Origin: Agrococcus casei LMG 22410 | Lineage (GTDB): Bacteria > Actinomycetota > Actinomycetes > Actinomycetales > Microbacteriaceae | Assembly: GCF_900163565.1 (NCBI RefSeq) | Contig: NZ_FUHU01000044.1 | Coordinates: 62,001-126,000, forward strand | Direction: 5' to 3' | DNA: 64,000 nt | Part shown: in pieces, positions 38,943 to 48,991 of the stretch | Layout: each line of letters begins with the position of its first letter | Position numbering within the stretch: the first letter of the stretch is position 1 | Notes under the pieces: model-generated | What the model saw: only the letters and a program-made list of their open reading frames with translations | What the model was told of the DNA's origin: nothing | The model's database searches: none | Translations under genes and position numbers: made by a program

Positions 38943-41699
38943 CTACTCGCTCGTCGTCTTCTTTGCGGCTGCCGTCTTGGCAGCGGGCTTCTTGGCGGGA
39001 GCCTTCTTCGCCGCCGGCTTCTTCGCTGCCGGCTTCTTCGCAGGTGCCTTCTTGGCGGGTGCCTTCTTCGCAGCAGGCTTCTTGGCCGGCCCCTTGTCGC
39101 GCTTGATCTGCAGCAGCTCGACCGCACGCTCGAACGTCATCTCGTCGACGCTGTCGCCGCGCGGGATCGTGGCGTTCGTGGTGCCGTCAGTGACGTACGG
39201 GCCGAATCGGCCGTCCTTCACCTTGATCGGCTTGCCGGAGACCGGGTCGTTGTCGAACTCCTTGAGCGCGCTGGCAGCCTTGCGCCCTGCGTACTTCGGC
39301 TGCTTGAACCGCTCGACGGCCTCTTCGACCGTCACGGTCAGCAGCTGGTCCTCGTTGTCGAGCGAGCGCGTGTCTGCGCCGCGAGTCAGGAACGGCCCGT
39401 AGCGGCCGGGGCGCGCCTGGATCTCCTCGCCGGTGTCGGGGTCGGTGCCGACCGTGCGCGGCAGCGACAGCAGCTGCAGGGCGGTCTCGAAGTCGACGGT
39501 CTCAGGCTCCATGCGCTTGAACAGCGATGCTCGGCGCGGCTTGGGCGCGTTCTTCGGCTTCGCCTTGACCTCGCCGGTCTCGGGATCGACCTTGTCGGGC
39601 ACGACCTCTTCGATGTAGGGGCCGAATCGACCGTTCTTCACCGCGATGTCGAGTCCGGTCTCGGGGTGCTGGCCGAGCACCCGGTCTTCCTGCTTCGGCG
39701 CGTTGAACAGCTCGGTCGCCTTCTCGGGCGTCAGCTCGTCGGGAGCAAGCTCTTCAGGAACATTCGCTCGCTTCAGCTCGCCCTTCTCGTCGGTTCCCTC
39801 GAGGTACGGGCCGTACTGGCCCACGCGCAGCGTGATGCCCTCGGCAACCGGAATCGAGTTGACCTCGCGGGCGTCGACATCGCCGATGCCCGCAACCGTG
39901 TCGCGCAGGCCCTTGTGCGTCTCGTTGCCGAAGTAGAACCCGGTCAGCCAGTCGACGCGGTCGGCCGAGCCGTCGGCGATCTCGTCGAGGTCGTTCATCA
40001 TCGATGCCGTGAAGTCGTAGTCGACGAGCTCGCCGAGGTTGTCTTCGAGCAGCTTGATCGTCGAGAACGCAATCCAGTTCGGCACGAGGGCGCCGCCGCG
40101 AAGGGTGACGAATCCGCGTCTGAGGATCGTGTCGATGATCGACGCATACGTCGACGGGCGACCGATCTCGAGCTCTTCGAGCGCCTTCACGAGGCTGGCC
40201 TCCGTGTAGCGGGGAGGAGGCGTCGTCGAGTGCGACTTCGTCTCGATGCTCTCGAGCCCGAGCGAGTCGTTCTCGCGCACGTCGGGCAGCTTCGTGTTGC
40301 CCTGATCCTGGTCGTCGTAGCGCGACTTCTCAGACGACTCCTCGTACGCCTGCAGGAATCCGGGCTCGGTGATGACCGTGCCGCTCGCGCTGAACTGCGC
40401 GACGCCGCTGCTGGTCGCCGACGAGTCGATCGTGATGGTCGCGGTCTGACCCGTCGCGTCGATCATCTGGCTGGCGACGGTGCGCTTCCAAATCAGCTCG
40501 TACAGCTTCAGCTCGCCCGAGCTGACCTTGCCGGCCAGCTGCTTCGGCGACTGGAAGGTGTCACCGGCGGGGCGAATGGCTTCGTGCGCCTCCTGCGCGT
40601 TCTTCGAGCGACCCGAGTAGAGGCGGGGCTTGTCGGGAACCGAGCCGGCACCGTAGAGCTCGGTCGCCTGCTTGCGAGCCGCCGAGATCGCCTGCGACGA
40701 CAGGTTCGGCGAGTCGGTTCGCATATAGGTGATGTAACCGTTCTCATACAGCCCCTGCGCCAGCGACATCGTCTGCTTGGCCGTGAACTTGAGCTTTCGA
40801 CCGGCCTCCTGCTGGAGCGTCGAGGTCATGAACGGAGCGGATGGGCGGCGGCGGTAGGGCTTGGAGTCGACGCCTGCGACGCGGTAGGCGGCATCCTTCA
40901 GCTCGGCCGCCAGCTTCTCGATGCCCTCAGCGGAGAGTCGCTCGCGAACGCCCTGGATCTCACCGGCGTCGTTGAAGTCGCTGCCCTGGGCGATCTTGAC
41001 GCCGTCGAGCTTCGCGAGCCTGGCCGGGAACACCTGCGACTCGGCTTCGAACTCAGCCTTCAGCGACCAGTAGTCGGCCGACACGAACGCCATGCGCTCG
41101 CGCTCGCGGTCGACGATGAGCCGAGCGGTCGGCGACTGCACGCGGCCCGCGCTCAGGCCTGCACGCACCTTGCGCCACAGCACCGGCGACACCTCGTAAC
41201 CGTAGAGGCGGTCGAGGATGCGGCGGGTCTCCTGAGCGTCGACCAGCGGCATGTTGATCTCGCGGGTGTTCTCGCGAGCGTGCTGGATGGCGTCCTTGGT
41301 GATCTCGTTGAAGACCATGCGGCTGACGGGAACCTTGGGCTTCAGAACCTCGAGCAGGTGCCACGCGATGGCCTCGCCCTCGCGGTCCTCATCAGTTGCG
41401 AGGATGAGCTCGTCGGCATCCTTGAGCGCGCGCTTGAGCTCGGTGACCGTCTTCTTCTTCTCAGCGCCCACGACGTAGTAGGGCTCGAAGCCGTTCTCGA
41501 TGTCGACGGCGAACTTGCCGAAGGGCCCCTTCTTCAGGTCGGCCGGAAGCTCCTTGGGGCTCACGAGGTCACGGATGTGGCCTACAGACGCCAGCACCTT
41601 GTAGCCCTCGCCCAAGTACTTCTCGATCGTCTTGCCCTTGGCGGGGGACTCCACGATGACGAGCGTCGTGCCCGTCTTCTCAGTCGTTGCCTTTGCCAC
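38943..41699 (-). CDS. topA: DNA topoisomerase I
   Basis: A 918-residue type IA topoisomerase that relaxes negative supercoils. N-terminal TOPRIM domain (LVIVESPAKGKTIEKYLGEG and ATDEDREGEAIAWHLLE), the catalytic Tyr in NGYITYMRTDSPNLS (about 322), and then several short C-terminal repeat domains (each with GRFGPYI/V-type motifs, about 600-870) replacing zinc fingers, as in mycobacterial TopA. The last 45 residues are a Lys/Ala/Pro-rich tail that binds DNA. GTG start with GGAGCGA about 10 nt upstream. Confidence 0.96.
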   Translation of the reverse strand: MAKATTEKTGTTLVIVESPAKGKTIEKYLGEGYKVLASVGHIRDLVSPKELPADLKKGPFGKFAVDIENGFEPYYVVGAEKKKTVTELKRALKDADELILATDEDREGEAIAWHLLEVLKPKVPVSRMVFNEITKDAIQHARENTREINMPLVDAQETRRILDRLYGYEVSPVLWRKVRAGLSAGRVQSPTARLIVDRERERMAFVSADYWSLKAEFEAESQVFPARLAKLDGVKIAQGSDFNDAGEIQGVRERLSAEGIEKLAAELKDAAYRVAGVDSKPYRRRPSAPFMTSTLQQEAGRKLKFTAKQTMSLAQGLYENGYITYMRTDSPNLSSQAISAARKQATELYGAGSVPDKPRLYSGRSKNAQEAHEAIRPAGDTFQSPKQLAGKVSSGELKLYELIWKRTVASQMIDATGQTATITIDSSATSSGVAQFSASGTVITEPGFLQAYEESSEKSRYDDQDQGNTKLPDVRENDSLGLESIETKSHSTTPPPRYTEASLVKALEELEIGRPSTYASIIDTILRRGFVTLRGGALVPNWIAFSTIKLLEDNLGELVDYDFTASMMNDLDEIADGSADRVDWLTGFYFGNETHKGLRDTVAGIGDVDAREVNSIPVAEGITLRVGQYGPYLEGTDEKGELKRANVPEELAPDELTPEKATELFNAPKQEDRVLGQHPETGLDIAVKNGRFGPYIEEVVPDKVDPETGEVKAKPKNAPKPRRASLFKRMEPETVDFETALQLLSLPRTVGTDPDTGEEIQARPGRYGPFLTRGADTRSLDNEDQLLTVTVEEAVERFKQPKYAGRKAASALKEFDNDPVSGKPIKVKDGRFGPYVTDGTTNATIPRGDSVDEMTFERAVELLQIKRDKGPAKKPAAKKAPAKKAPAKKPAAKKPAAKKAPAKKPAAKTAAAKKTTSE

Positions 41700-41719
41700 G
41701 TCGTCTCATCGCTCCTAAC

Positions 41720-41756
41720 AAGCCGCTTCGTGCGGCGGGTGCATCCGTCGATGCAC
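41720..41756. terminator. Tandem hairpins between the pilus operon and topA
   Basis: GCCGC-ttcgt-GCGGC and GTGCATC-CGTC-GATGCAC (41739-41745 with 41750-41756) follow the last pilus gene on the minus strand. U runs are weak, so termination efficiency is uncertain. Confidence 0.45.
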
Positions 41757-41759
41757 ATT

Positions 41760-42137
41760 TCACGGTGGATCCTCTGTCGGCTGACCGGCCGCGCTCTCAG
41801 CGAGCACGGGCACGCCACCGAGACGCACCTCGCAAACTACCGTAACTGTAGTACCCGTCACATGGCATTCGACAACCGCTCCCCCGCTGGCGTCGGCGAC
41901 AGCTGCCGCGGCGGCACACGGCTCGTCGGTCGTGAATCCTGCTGTCGCAGTCGCGCCGGCGAGGGCCGCGGAGTCGGCAGCGCTCGCGGCTTTGGCGCGC
42001 GCCGCCTGCAGCACGGTGCCGGTCAGCACCAGCAGCGCGACCGTCACCGCAGCCATCACGACGACGAGTGCGAGCACGCCGCCAGAGCCCCTCTCGCCCG
42101 CTGCTGCCGCAGCCACTCGCCTACCAGCCCCGTGCAT
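41760..42137 (-). CDS. TadE/TadG-like secretion-neighbourhood protein (Rv3654c-like)
   Basis: A 125-residue protein: basic head ending GERGSGG, a hydrophobic helix (VLALVVVMAAVTVALLVLTG) and an exposed domain with two Cys (EPCAAA and VVECHV). The pattern G-x(n)-hydrophobic helix with AKAASAADSAALAGA is that of TadG-like minor pilins of the actinobacterial Tad locus. It overlaps the gene before it by 17 nt and ends the operon. Start chosen at ATG 42137. Confidence 0.78.
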   Translation of the reverse strand: MHGAGRRVAAAAAGERGSGGVLALVVVMAAVTVALLVLTGTVLQAARAKAASAADSAALAGATATAGFTTDEPCAAAAAVADASGGAVVECHVTGTTVTVVCEVRLGGVPVLAESAAGQPTEDPP

Positions 42138-42441
42138 CCGCGCAGCTCCTCGCCCGCAGCACGAGTGCCCCGTGCAGCGCTGTCTCTTCGAGCACGACGC
42201 AGACGATGACACCCCCTTCGACGTGCACGGCTGCCGACCCCGCGTACGCTGCCGGGTCGTCGCCGCGAGCCGCAGCACGCGCAGCGTCACCGGCGGCCGC
42301 TTCGAGGGCGACCTGCTGGGCGCCGGCCATGACGCCCGCGATCGCCACAGCGACGACCGCGAGCACCGCCGGCGCGGCAGTGGCGAGCTCGGCAGTGACC
42401 GTGCCGAGCTCGCCGCGCATCCTATGGAATAGAGAGCGCAT
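42121..42441 (-). CDS. TadE-family minor pilin
   Basis: A 106-residue pilin-like protein with the cleavage-site pattern ELG/TVTAELATAAPAV: prepilin peptidase would cut after Gly with Glu at +5, followed by a hydrophobic helix (about 22-42). It overlaps the neighbouring genes. ATG 42441 overlaps the previous gene by 20 nt; ATG 42420, 2 nt after that gene's stop, is an equally plausible coupled start giving a 99-residue protein. Confidence 0.78.
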   Translation of the reverse strand: MRSLFHRMRGELGTVTAELATAAPAVLAVVAVAIAGVMAGAQQVALEAAAGDAARAAARGDDPAAYAGSAAVHVEGGVIVCVVLEETALHGALVLRARSCADARGW

Positions 42442-42586
42442 TCCGCACCATGTCGGTGAGCACCTCGCGCACCTCGTCGCTGCGCAGGATCACGACCAGC
42501 AGGCCGGCGAATCCGACCGCTGCCATCGTCGCGATGACGTACTCGGCCGTCGCCGCGCCCTCATCGTCAGCTAGCTTCTGCCACAT
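42422..42586 (-). CDS. DUF4244 / Flp-type major pilin
   Basis: A 54-residue pilin: LADDEGAATAEYVIATMAAV (cleavage after Gly, Glu at +5, then Tyr, the Flp signature), a hydrophobic helix and a short basic-acidic end. It should form the pilus fibre after processing. GAGGAGGAA lies just upstream of ATG 42586. Confidence 0.82.
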   Translation of the reverse strand: MWQKLADDEGAATAEYVIATMAAVGFAGLLVVILRSDEVREVLTDMVRNALSIP

Positions 42587-42710
42587 GTCTTCCTCCTCAT
42601 ATCTGCGACACCGTGTCGCGGCACCAGTGTCGGGGCTGGGGGAGCAGAACGGGGCGGATGCGCGCAGCCTGTGCAGAGGCGCGGCCTGTGGAGTGTGCGG
42701 GCGGTCAGCA

Positions 42711-42737
42711 TAGGCTTGGCGCAGACTCTCGAAGGAG
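42711..42737 (+). promoter_or_regulatory. Promoter and ribosome-binding site of the membrane protein gene
   Basis: TAGGCT (42711-42716) is a good -10 box; a 28-nt leader holds GAAGGAG (42731-42737), 6 nt before ATG 42744. The rest of 42587-42743 shows no gene. Confidence 0.5.
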
Positions 42738-42743
42738 CAGAGC

Positions 42744-44069
42744 ATGCAGCCGTTGCCGACGTCACTGTGGTGGGCCTTCTCGTCGTCGCTGTGGCGCGTG
42801 CTCGTGCAGATCGCAGGCGCTGGCATTGCCATCGGGCTCACAGCCCTCGTCTTCATCGTGGGCACCCCGTACTCGGGCATCGCAGGCATCGCCTGGATGT
42901 CGATCGTTCCGCTCAACGTGGGGATCGTCGGGGTCGTGCTGCTGTTCGTCGCGGGCTGGGCGGGGCTCATGGCCACTGCGCTCGAATGGCCGCCCACGCT
43001 GCGGCGCCTGCGACTCGCGACCGGCATGGCCCAGTCAGGCACAGAGCCGAGGGGCCTCCCTCCTGTGCCGCAGCTCAGCACGACTGCGGTGACGCTGTCG
43101 GGCTGGATAGGCATGGTCCTCCTCATAGTGGTCGCGTGGGTCAGCACCCTCGAGGCACGGGGCAGCGACGAGACCTTCGCCGTCATCGCAGTCGCCTCGT
43201 GGAGTCTCGTCGCGTTCTCGGCGATCATGCTGCTGCTCGCCCGCGTCGCCTCGCGTGCATGGAACAGGCAGCTCGAGCAGCTCGCGTTCGTGCGTCCCGA
43301 GCTCATTGCCCGCGTTCCGGCCAAGAAGAAAAGCGCCGCGAAGAAGCGCAGGCAGAACGCCGACGGCGCACGGCCCAGCCGGTTCAGGGGCGCGATCAAT
43401 GCCGCAGCCGTCCTGATGCTGCTCGCGTGGCCGGCGCGTGGCCTCCTCGTCGCCGGAAACGAGACGCTGCAGCGCGGCCAGTTCGTCGACAACGACTTCT
43501 CTGTCTTCGCATTCGTGCTGCTCGTGATGTTCGCCGCTGTCGTCGTGGGCTTCGCGGTGCGACTGCTGATCGTGCAGATCGCGGGAGCCGCGCACTCGGC
43601 CGCCGCGAGCCGCGAGAGCCTGTCGCTGCTGCGCGACGCCATCTCTGCGGAAGAGCAGCGCACGGTCATCGAGGCCGAGATCGCGCGGCGACGACCGCTG
43701 CAGGTGGCGGCGACGCTGCTGGTGATCGCCGGCACCGCGGCCATCGGCATTGGCCTCACCCCGCTGTGGACGGTGCCTGGCGAGTTTCCGGTGCACTCAG
43801 AGCCCGGTGACCTCGCGCCTCTCGCACCGCTCACGCAGCTTCTGCCGGTCGGCGTCGCGCTCTTCGTCGCCGCGTGGCTGTGCGAAGCTGCGTCGACGAC
43901 CCGGCTCTGGAGGCGCATCACCCGCTGGCAGCGCGAGCTGCCCGGGATCGTCGTTCCGTTCGAGAAGATCGACTTCGTCGGAGCGCGCTCAGCGAGTGCC
44001 GTGCAGATGCGCGAGCAGCTGGAGCGAGAGCGGTCGTCAGACGGGCAGCGAGAGCCCCGAGACGATTGA
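42744..44069 (+). CDS. Polytopic membrane protein of unknown function
   Basis: A 441-residue protein with about eight hydrophobic helices (near 18-40, 54-80, 112-130, 145-170, 222-240, 256-278, 315-335 and 370-390) and basic cytoplasmic loops, notably PAKKKSAAKKRRQNADGARP near 195. I do not recognise a family. It is inserted, on the opposite strand, between the pilin genes and the TadC/TadA genes, so it splits the Tad cluster, and its 3' end overlaps the TadC-like gene by 33 nt. Whether it serves the pilus is unknown. Confidence 0.7.
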   Translation: MQPLPTSLWWAFSSSLWRVLVQIAGAGIAIGLTALVFIVGTPYSGIAGIAWMSIVPLNVGIVGVVLLFVAGWAGLMATALEWPPTLRRLRLATGMAQSGTEPRGLPPVPQLSTTAVTLSGWIGMVLLIVVAWVSTLEARGSDETFAVIAVASWSLVAFSAIMLLLARVASRAWNRQLEQLAFVRPELIARVPAKKKSAAKKRRQNADGARPSRFRGAINAAAVLMLLAWPARGLLVAGNETLQRGQFVDNDFSVFAFVLLVMFAAVVVGFAVRLLIVQIAGAAHSAAASRESLSLLRDAISAEEQRTVIEAEIARRRPLQVAATLLVIAGTAAIGIGLTPLWTVPGEFPVHSEPGDLAPLAPLTQLLPVGVALFVAAWLCEAASTTRLWRRITRWQRELPGIVVPFEKIDFVGARSASAVQMREQLERERSSDGQREPRDD

Positions 44070-44888
44070 CAGCACGAACGGGATGACTCCGAGCAGCACG
44101 AACGACGGCAGCACGCAGACTCCCAGCGGCACGGTGAGCATGACGGCTGCCTTCGCCGCCTGCTGTTCGCCCTGCTGCACTGTCGCGCGCCGCGCAGCCC
44201 GCGCCTCCGCCTCCAGCAGACCGCGCACGGGGATGCCCGCTCTGCTCGCGAGATCGGCCACCGACGCAACGGCCTCGGTGTCGACGAGCTCAATGTCTTC
44301 GTCTCTGAGGGCGCGCTCGACCAGGGCCTGAGCACCGCGCATCGACATGCCGCCGCGAAGCGCGATCGAGAGCAGCTCGAGCTGGAGCCCGGCCGCTCGC
44401 TCCTGCTTCGACGCGGCCGTCACGATGCGCCTGCTCCACCACCATGCCAGCACGAGCAGCCCCGTGCCCGCGAGCGCCGCGATCACGCCGATCGGCGACC
44501 CGGTCATCGCGGCGATCGGATTCAGTCCGAGCGCAAACGCGAGCACCGGTCCCAGCATCGGCAGCGCCACGACGAGCTTTGCCGTCGCCTTCGGCCCGGC
44601 CAGCGCAGTGTCGAGGTCACGGGCCTGCTTGGCGCGCTCTCGGAGACCGTCGCCGATGGCCTGCAGCGCCCCGGCCATCCCGGCTCCTGACTCCTTCGCG
44701 ACCGCGAGCGCCGCCCGCGGAAACGCCGCCTCCGGACCAGACCGGCCGGGTGCCAGCGGATCGTCGTCGAGGTAGGTGCGGGCCCGGTCGACGCCGATGC
44801 CGCCCTGCACGAGCGCAGCCAGCCGCTCGACGGCCGCGGCTGCGTCATCAAGCGTGCTCGGCTGCTTCGACGATCTCGAGGTGGCCAC
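44037..44888 (-). CDS. Type II secretion F-domain protein (TadB/TadC-like)
   Basis: A 283-residue inner-membrane platform protein of the Tad pilus machine. A cytoplasmic helical head is followed by two helices (about 108-150), then a T2SSF domain (LQLELLSIALRGGMSMRGAQ, and RAGIPVRGLLEAEARAARRA) and two C-terminal helices. It works with the ATPase encoded directly upstream (41-nt overlap). Often two such genes, tadB and tadC, exist; here only one is seen. Confidence 0.85.
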   Translation of the reverse strand: MATSRSSKQPSTLDDAAAAVERLAALVQGGIGVDRARTYLDDDPLAPGRSGPEAAFPRAALAVAKESGAGMAGALQAIGDGLRERAKQARDLDTALAGPKATAKLVVALPMLGPVLAFALGLNPIAAMTGSPIGVIAALAGTGLLVLAWWWSRRIVTAASKQERAAGLQLELLSIALRGGMSMRGAQALVERALRDEDIELVDTEAVASVADLASRAGIPVRGLLEAEARAARRATVQQGEQQAAKAAVMLTVPLGVCVLPSFVLLGVIPFVLSIVSGLSLPV

Positions 44889-45864
44889 CCCGCATCACCA
44901 CCTCTCCTATAGCGGCGACTCCGCGTCGACCTGCGACGCGCTCGACGTGCACGACGGCGCCGATCGCGCTCGCGACCTGGCGCCCCATCGCCTCCTGTGA
45001 GAGTCCGGCCAGAGCGCCGAGGGCCTCGAGCCTCGACGCGACGTCGGCGAGCGAGTTAGCGTGCAGGGTTCCGGCGCCGCCGTCGTGCCCGGTGTTGAGC
45101 GCCATCAGCAGGTCGCGCACCTCGGGCCCGCGGCACTCCCCCAGCACCAGCCGGTCTGGACGCATGCGCAGCGACTCGCGCACGAGCCGCGAGAGCGAGA
45201 TCTCGCCGGCTCCCTCGACGTTCGCCTGTCGCGACTCGAGCGCTACGACATGGGGATGCTCGATGCGAAGCTCTGCCACGTCTTCGATCGTCACGATGCG
45301 CTCGTCAGGCGGCACTTCGCCGAGCATCGCCGCGAGCAGCGTCGTCTTGCCGCTGCCTCCTGCACCGACGATCAGCGTGTTGACACGGCGCTCGACCAGC
45401 GAGCGGATGCGCTGCAGCGGCACAGCGCGAAACGCACCCAGGCGCTCCAGCTCGGCAAGGCTCGGCCTCATTCCCGACGGCAGCCGAATCGACAGCTGCG
45501 TGCCGCCCACTGCCACCGGCGACAGCACCGCGTGCACGCGCACGCCTTCGCCGAGCCGCACATCCACGCACGGCGACGCCTCGTCGATGTGCCGGCCGCC
45601 CGCGCCGACCAGCTCGACCGCGAGCTCGCGAACCCGTCGTTCGCCGAGCTTCAGTGCGTGCTTGCGAAGGGCCGACCCGTCGTCAGCCCAGACGCCCTCA
45701 GACGAAGCGAACACGTCGGTGACGGCGGGGTCTGCGACGAGCGGCAGCAGCTCGGCAAACTCGAGCGGCAGGCCTCGCCGGCCAGCGCCGCCGAACGGTG
45801 CGTCGTCGAGTGCTCCTCCCGGAACAAACGGAATCTGCTGGTCTCGGCCCATGCCATGGATCAT
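44848..45864 (-). CDS. TadA/VirB11-like secretion ATPase
   Basis: A 338-residue CpaF/TadA-type ATPase driving pilus assembly. Walker A is VGAGGSGKTTLLAAML (about 163-178), followed by an Asp box (IVTIEDVAELRI), the Walker B-type RPDRLVLGECRGPEV (about 232-246) and the His box GHDGGAGTLHANSLADV. The usual upstream gene for a septum-site-determining protein (SSD) of the actinobacterial Tad locus is missing here. ATG 45864 is used; ATG 45852 is possible. Confidence 0.9.
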   Translation of the reverse strand: MIHGMGRDQQIPFVPGGALDDAPFGGAGRRGLPLEFAELLPLVADPAVTDVFASSEGVWADDGSALRKHALKLGERRVRELAVELVGAGGRHIDEASPCVDVRLGEGVRVHAVLSPVAVGGTQLSIRLPSGMRPSLAELERLGAFRAVPLQRIRSLVERRVNTLIVGAGGSGKTTLLAAMLGEVPPDERIVTIEDVAELRIEHPHVVALESRQANVEGAGEISLSRLVRESLRMRPDRLVLGECRGPEVRDLLMALNTGHDGGAGTLHANSLADVASRLEALGALAGLSQEAMGRQVASAIGAVVHVERVAGRRGVAAIGEVVMRGGHLEIVEAAEHA

Positions 45865-45964
45865 GCACGGATGCGCGACACGACCGCCTGCCGAGCGGCT
45901 GGGTGTGGAGAGTGCCCGCTTGTGGAGAGCACCCCATCCGTGTGCCGCCGCAGTGCTGATGGGT

Positions 45965-45998
45965 GGCGGCGCCCGGAATTGGGGGATCGGGCGCCGCC
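45965..45998. promoter_or_regulatory. Strong hairpin in the 307-nt gap between the tadA-like gene and acs
   Basis: GGCGGCGCCCG (45965-45975) and CGGGCGCCGCC (45988-45998) form a perfect 11-bp stem with a 12-nt loop (GAATTGGGGGAT). A related ATTGGGGGAA follows at about 46011-46020, and TGTGGAGAG occurs twice at about 45904-45928. The 307-nt gap (45865-46171) has no gene; this hairpin may be part of the pilus-operon leader or a terminator-attenuator. Confidence 0.5.
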
Positions 45999-46133
45999 AG
46001 ACGCATTGGGATTGGGGGAATCCATGCTTGCGTCAGCATCGGCGAACTGGTCGCCGGCCTCAATGGTATCCAGCCTGGCGAAGTGCCACACTGATTCCGC
46101 CCGCGTCGACTGTTGCCGAAACGTTCTGGCAGG

Positions 46134-46166
46134 TAGGCTCCGTTGGGTAGACCACTAGCAAGGGAG
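46134..46166 (+). promoter_or_regulatory. acs promoter -10 and ribosome-binding site
   Basis: TAGGCT (46134-46139) is a -10 candidate with TTGCCG (46113-46118) upstream at a short 15-nt spacing; AGGGAG (46161-46166) is the ribosome-binding site for ATG 46172. Confidence 0.5.
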
Positions 46167-46171
46167 CAGTG

Positions 46172-48115
<1,944 letters not shown>

Positions 48116-48181
48116 CGGCTCATGCGATGCTGAACTCCCTTTGGAGATCAGTTTCGCCAGCCTCACTCCAAAAGGAGACAA

Positions 48182-48220
48182 AACGCCGAAAGGGAGCCCA
48201 AACAGCTCCCTTTCGGCGTT
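48182..48220. terminator. acs terminator
   Basis: Perfect 16-bp stem (48182-48197 with 48205-48220, beginning AACGCCGAAAGGGAGC) with a 7-nt loop and flanking A and T runs, so it can work in both directions. Confidence 0.85.
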
Positions 48221-48301
48221 TGTCGCGCATCCGTCTCCCTTTGGAGAACCCCACCAGAATCTGCACTCCCTTCGGAGAACACGGATGCGGCGGCCCGGCA
48301 A

Positions 48302-48325
48302 TCTGCACTCCCTTTGGAGTGCAGA
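48302..48325. terminator. Extended mini-hairpin downstream of ridA
   Basis: TCTGCACTCC (48302-48311) pairs perfectly with GGAGTGCAGA (48316-48325) around CTTT, 15 nt after the ridA stop on the minus strand. It is both a repeat copy and a possible terminator. Confidence 0.5.
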
Positions 48326-48340
48326 AAGCCAGGGAATCCC

Positions 48341-48799
48341 TCAGGCGAACTCGACGATCAGGTCGACCTCGACGGGCGACTGCAGCGGCAGCTCAGCAAC
48401 GCCGACGGCGGCGCGAGCGTGCAGCCCGGCATCGCCGAACACTTCGCCGAGCAGCTCGGATGCTCCGTTGATGACACCGGGCTGGCCTGTGAAGCCCGAC
48501 GCGCTGGCGACGAAGCCGCCGACCTTCACGATGCGGGTGACGCGGTCGAGCGACCCGATCGCGTCGTCGATCGCAGCCAGGCCGTTGAGGATGCAGATGC
48601 GCGCCAGATCCTTGGCCTCGTCGGGCGTCACATCGCCGCCGACGTAGCCGGTGCGCGGCAGCTCGCCGTCGACGAAGGGCAGCTGGCCCGACAGGAACAC
48701 CAGGTTGCCCGTCACGACGGCCGGAACATAGGCGGCAACCGGCGCCGCGACCTTGGGCAGCTCGAAGCCGAGTTCGGCGAGCTTCTCGACCGCGCTCAC
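48341..48799 (-). CDS. RidA family (YjgF/YER057c/UK114) protein
   Basis: A 152-residue protein of the family that hydrolyses reactive enamine/imine intermediates. Typical stretches are LVFLSGQLPFVDGELP (about 53-68), DEAKDLARICILNGLAAIDDAIGSLD and VRVGGFVAS-like sequence (IVKVGGFVASASGF). The conserved Arg near the end of the family is not clearly placed (the C-terminus reads HARAAVGVAELPLQSPVEVD, where ARAAVGVAELP is the standard motif). Longer than Escherichia coli RidA (128), like the LPS-biosynthesis/TdcF-type actinobacterial group. GTG start overlapping the next gene by 4 nt. Confidence 0.87.
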   Translation of the reverse strand: MSAVEKLAELGFELPKVAAPVAAYVPAVVTGNLVFLSGQLPFVDGELPRTGYVGGDVTPDEAKDLARICILNGLAAIDDAIGSLDRVTRIVKVGGFVASASGFTGQPGVINGASELLGEVFGDAGLHARAAVGVAELPLQSPVEVDLIVEFA

Positions 48800-48948
48800 T
48801 GCTTCGGCCGCTTCATGAATGCGACCATGCCGCCTTCTGGCCCGGCACCGATGTGCACGAGCTCCCAGCCTTCAGCGCCCCAGTTGTTCAGGATCGCAGC
48901 CTCTTTGTGCAACAGCAGCGGTGTTGTCACGTACTCCCATAGCGTCAT
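48796..48948 (-). CDS. Small DUF4177-like protein
   Basis: A 50-residue protein (LWEYVTTPLLLHKEAAILNN, then GWELVHIGAG) with the short beta-alpha-beta pattern and the W-E-Y / G-W-E-L signature of DUF4177-type proteins; function unknown. AAGGGG lies about 8 nt before ATG 48948. It is coupled to ridA (4-nt overlap) and divergent from the penicillin-binding protein gene. Confidence 0.72.
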   Translation of the reverse strand: MTLWEYVTTPLLLHKEAAILNNWGAEGWELVHIGAGPEGGMVAFMKRPKQ

Positions 48949-48978
48949 TGCCCATCCCCTTTTCATAGGTTGATCGCG

Positions 48979-48984
48979 TAGTCT
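48979..48984 (+). promoter_or_regulatory. -10 box for the leaderless PBP transcript
   Basis: TAGTCT ends 7 nt before ATG 48992, without a ribosome-binding site, suggesting a leaderless start. Confidence 0.45.
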
Positions 48985-48991
48985 TGCACCC

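Larger units (their letters stand above)
48135..48325. repeat. Cluster of CTCCCTTTGGAG mini-hairpins
   Basis: Exact CTCCCTTTGGAG occurs at 48135-48146, 48235-48246 and 48308-48319, with near copies CTCCAAAAGGAG (48166-48177) and CTCCCTTCGGAG (48266-48277). ATCTGCACTCCCTTYGGAG is shared by the copies at 48266 and 48308. The same 12-mer, inverted, lies after nagA (10944, 10975). The 225-nt gap between acs and ridA is made almost wholly of these units. Confidence 0.8.

Noticed and set aside
38775-42209. A very long + strand open frame (over 1100 codons) opposite topA
   Set aside because: It is the antisense of topA; Arg/Asp/Val-rich without domains, an effect of GC-rich codon bias.
48135-48325. 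Repeat cluster as a CRISPR array
   Set aside because: Units are 12-20 bp, spacing is irregular, spacers are not of equal size and no cas genes are near.
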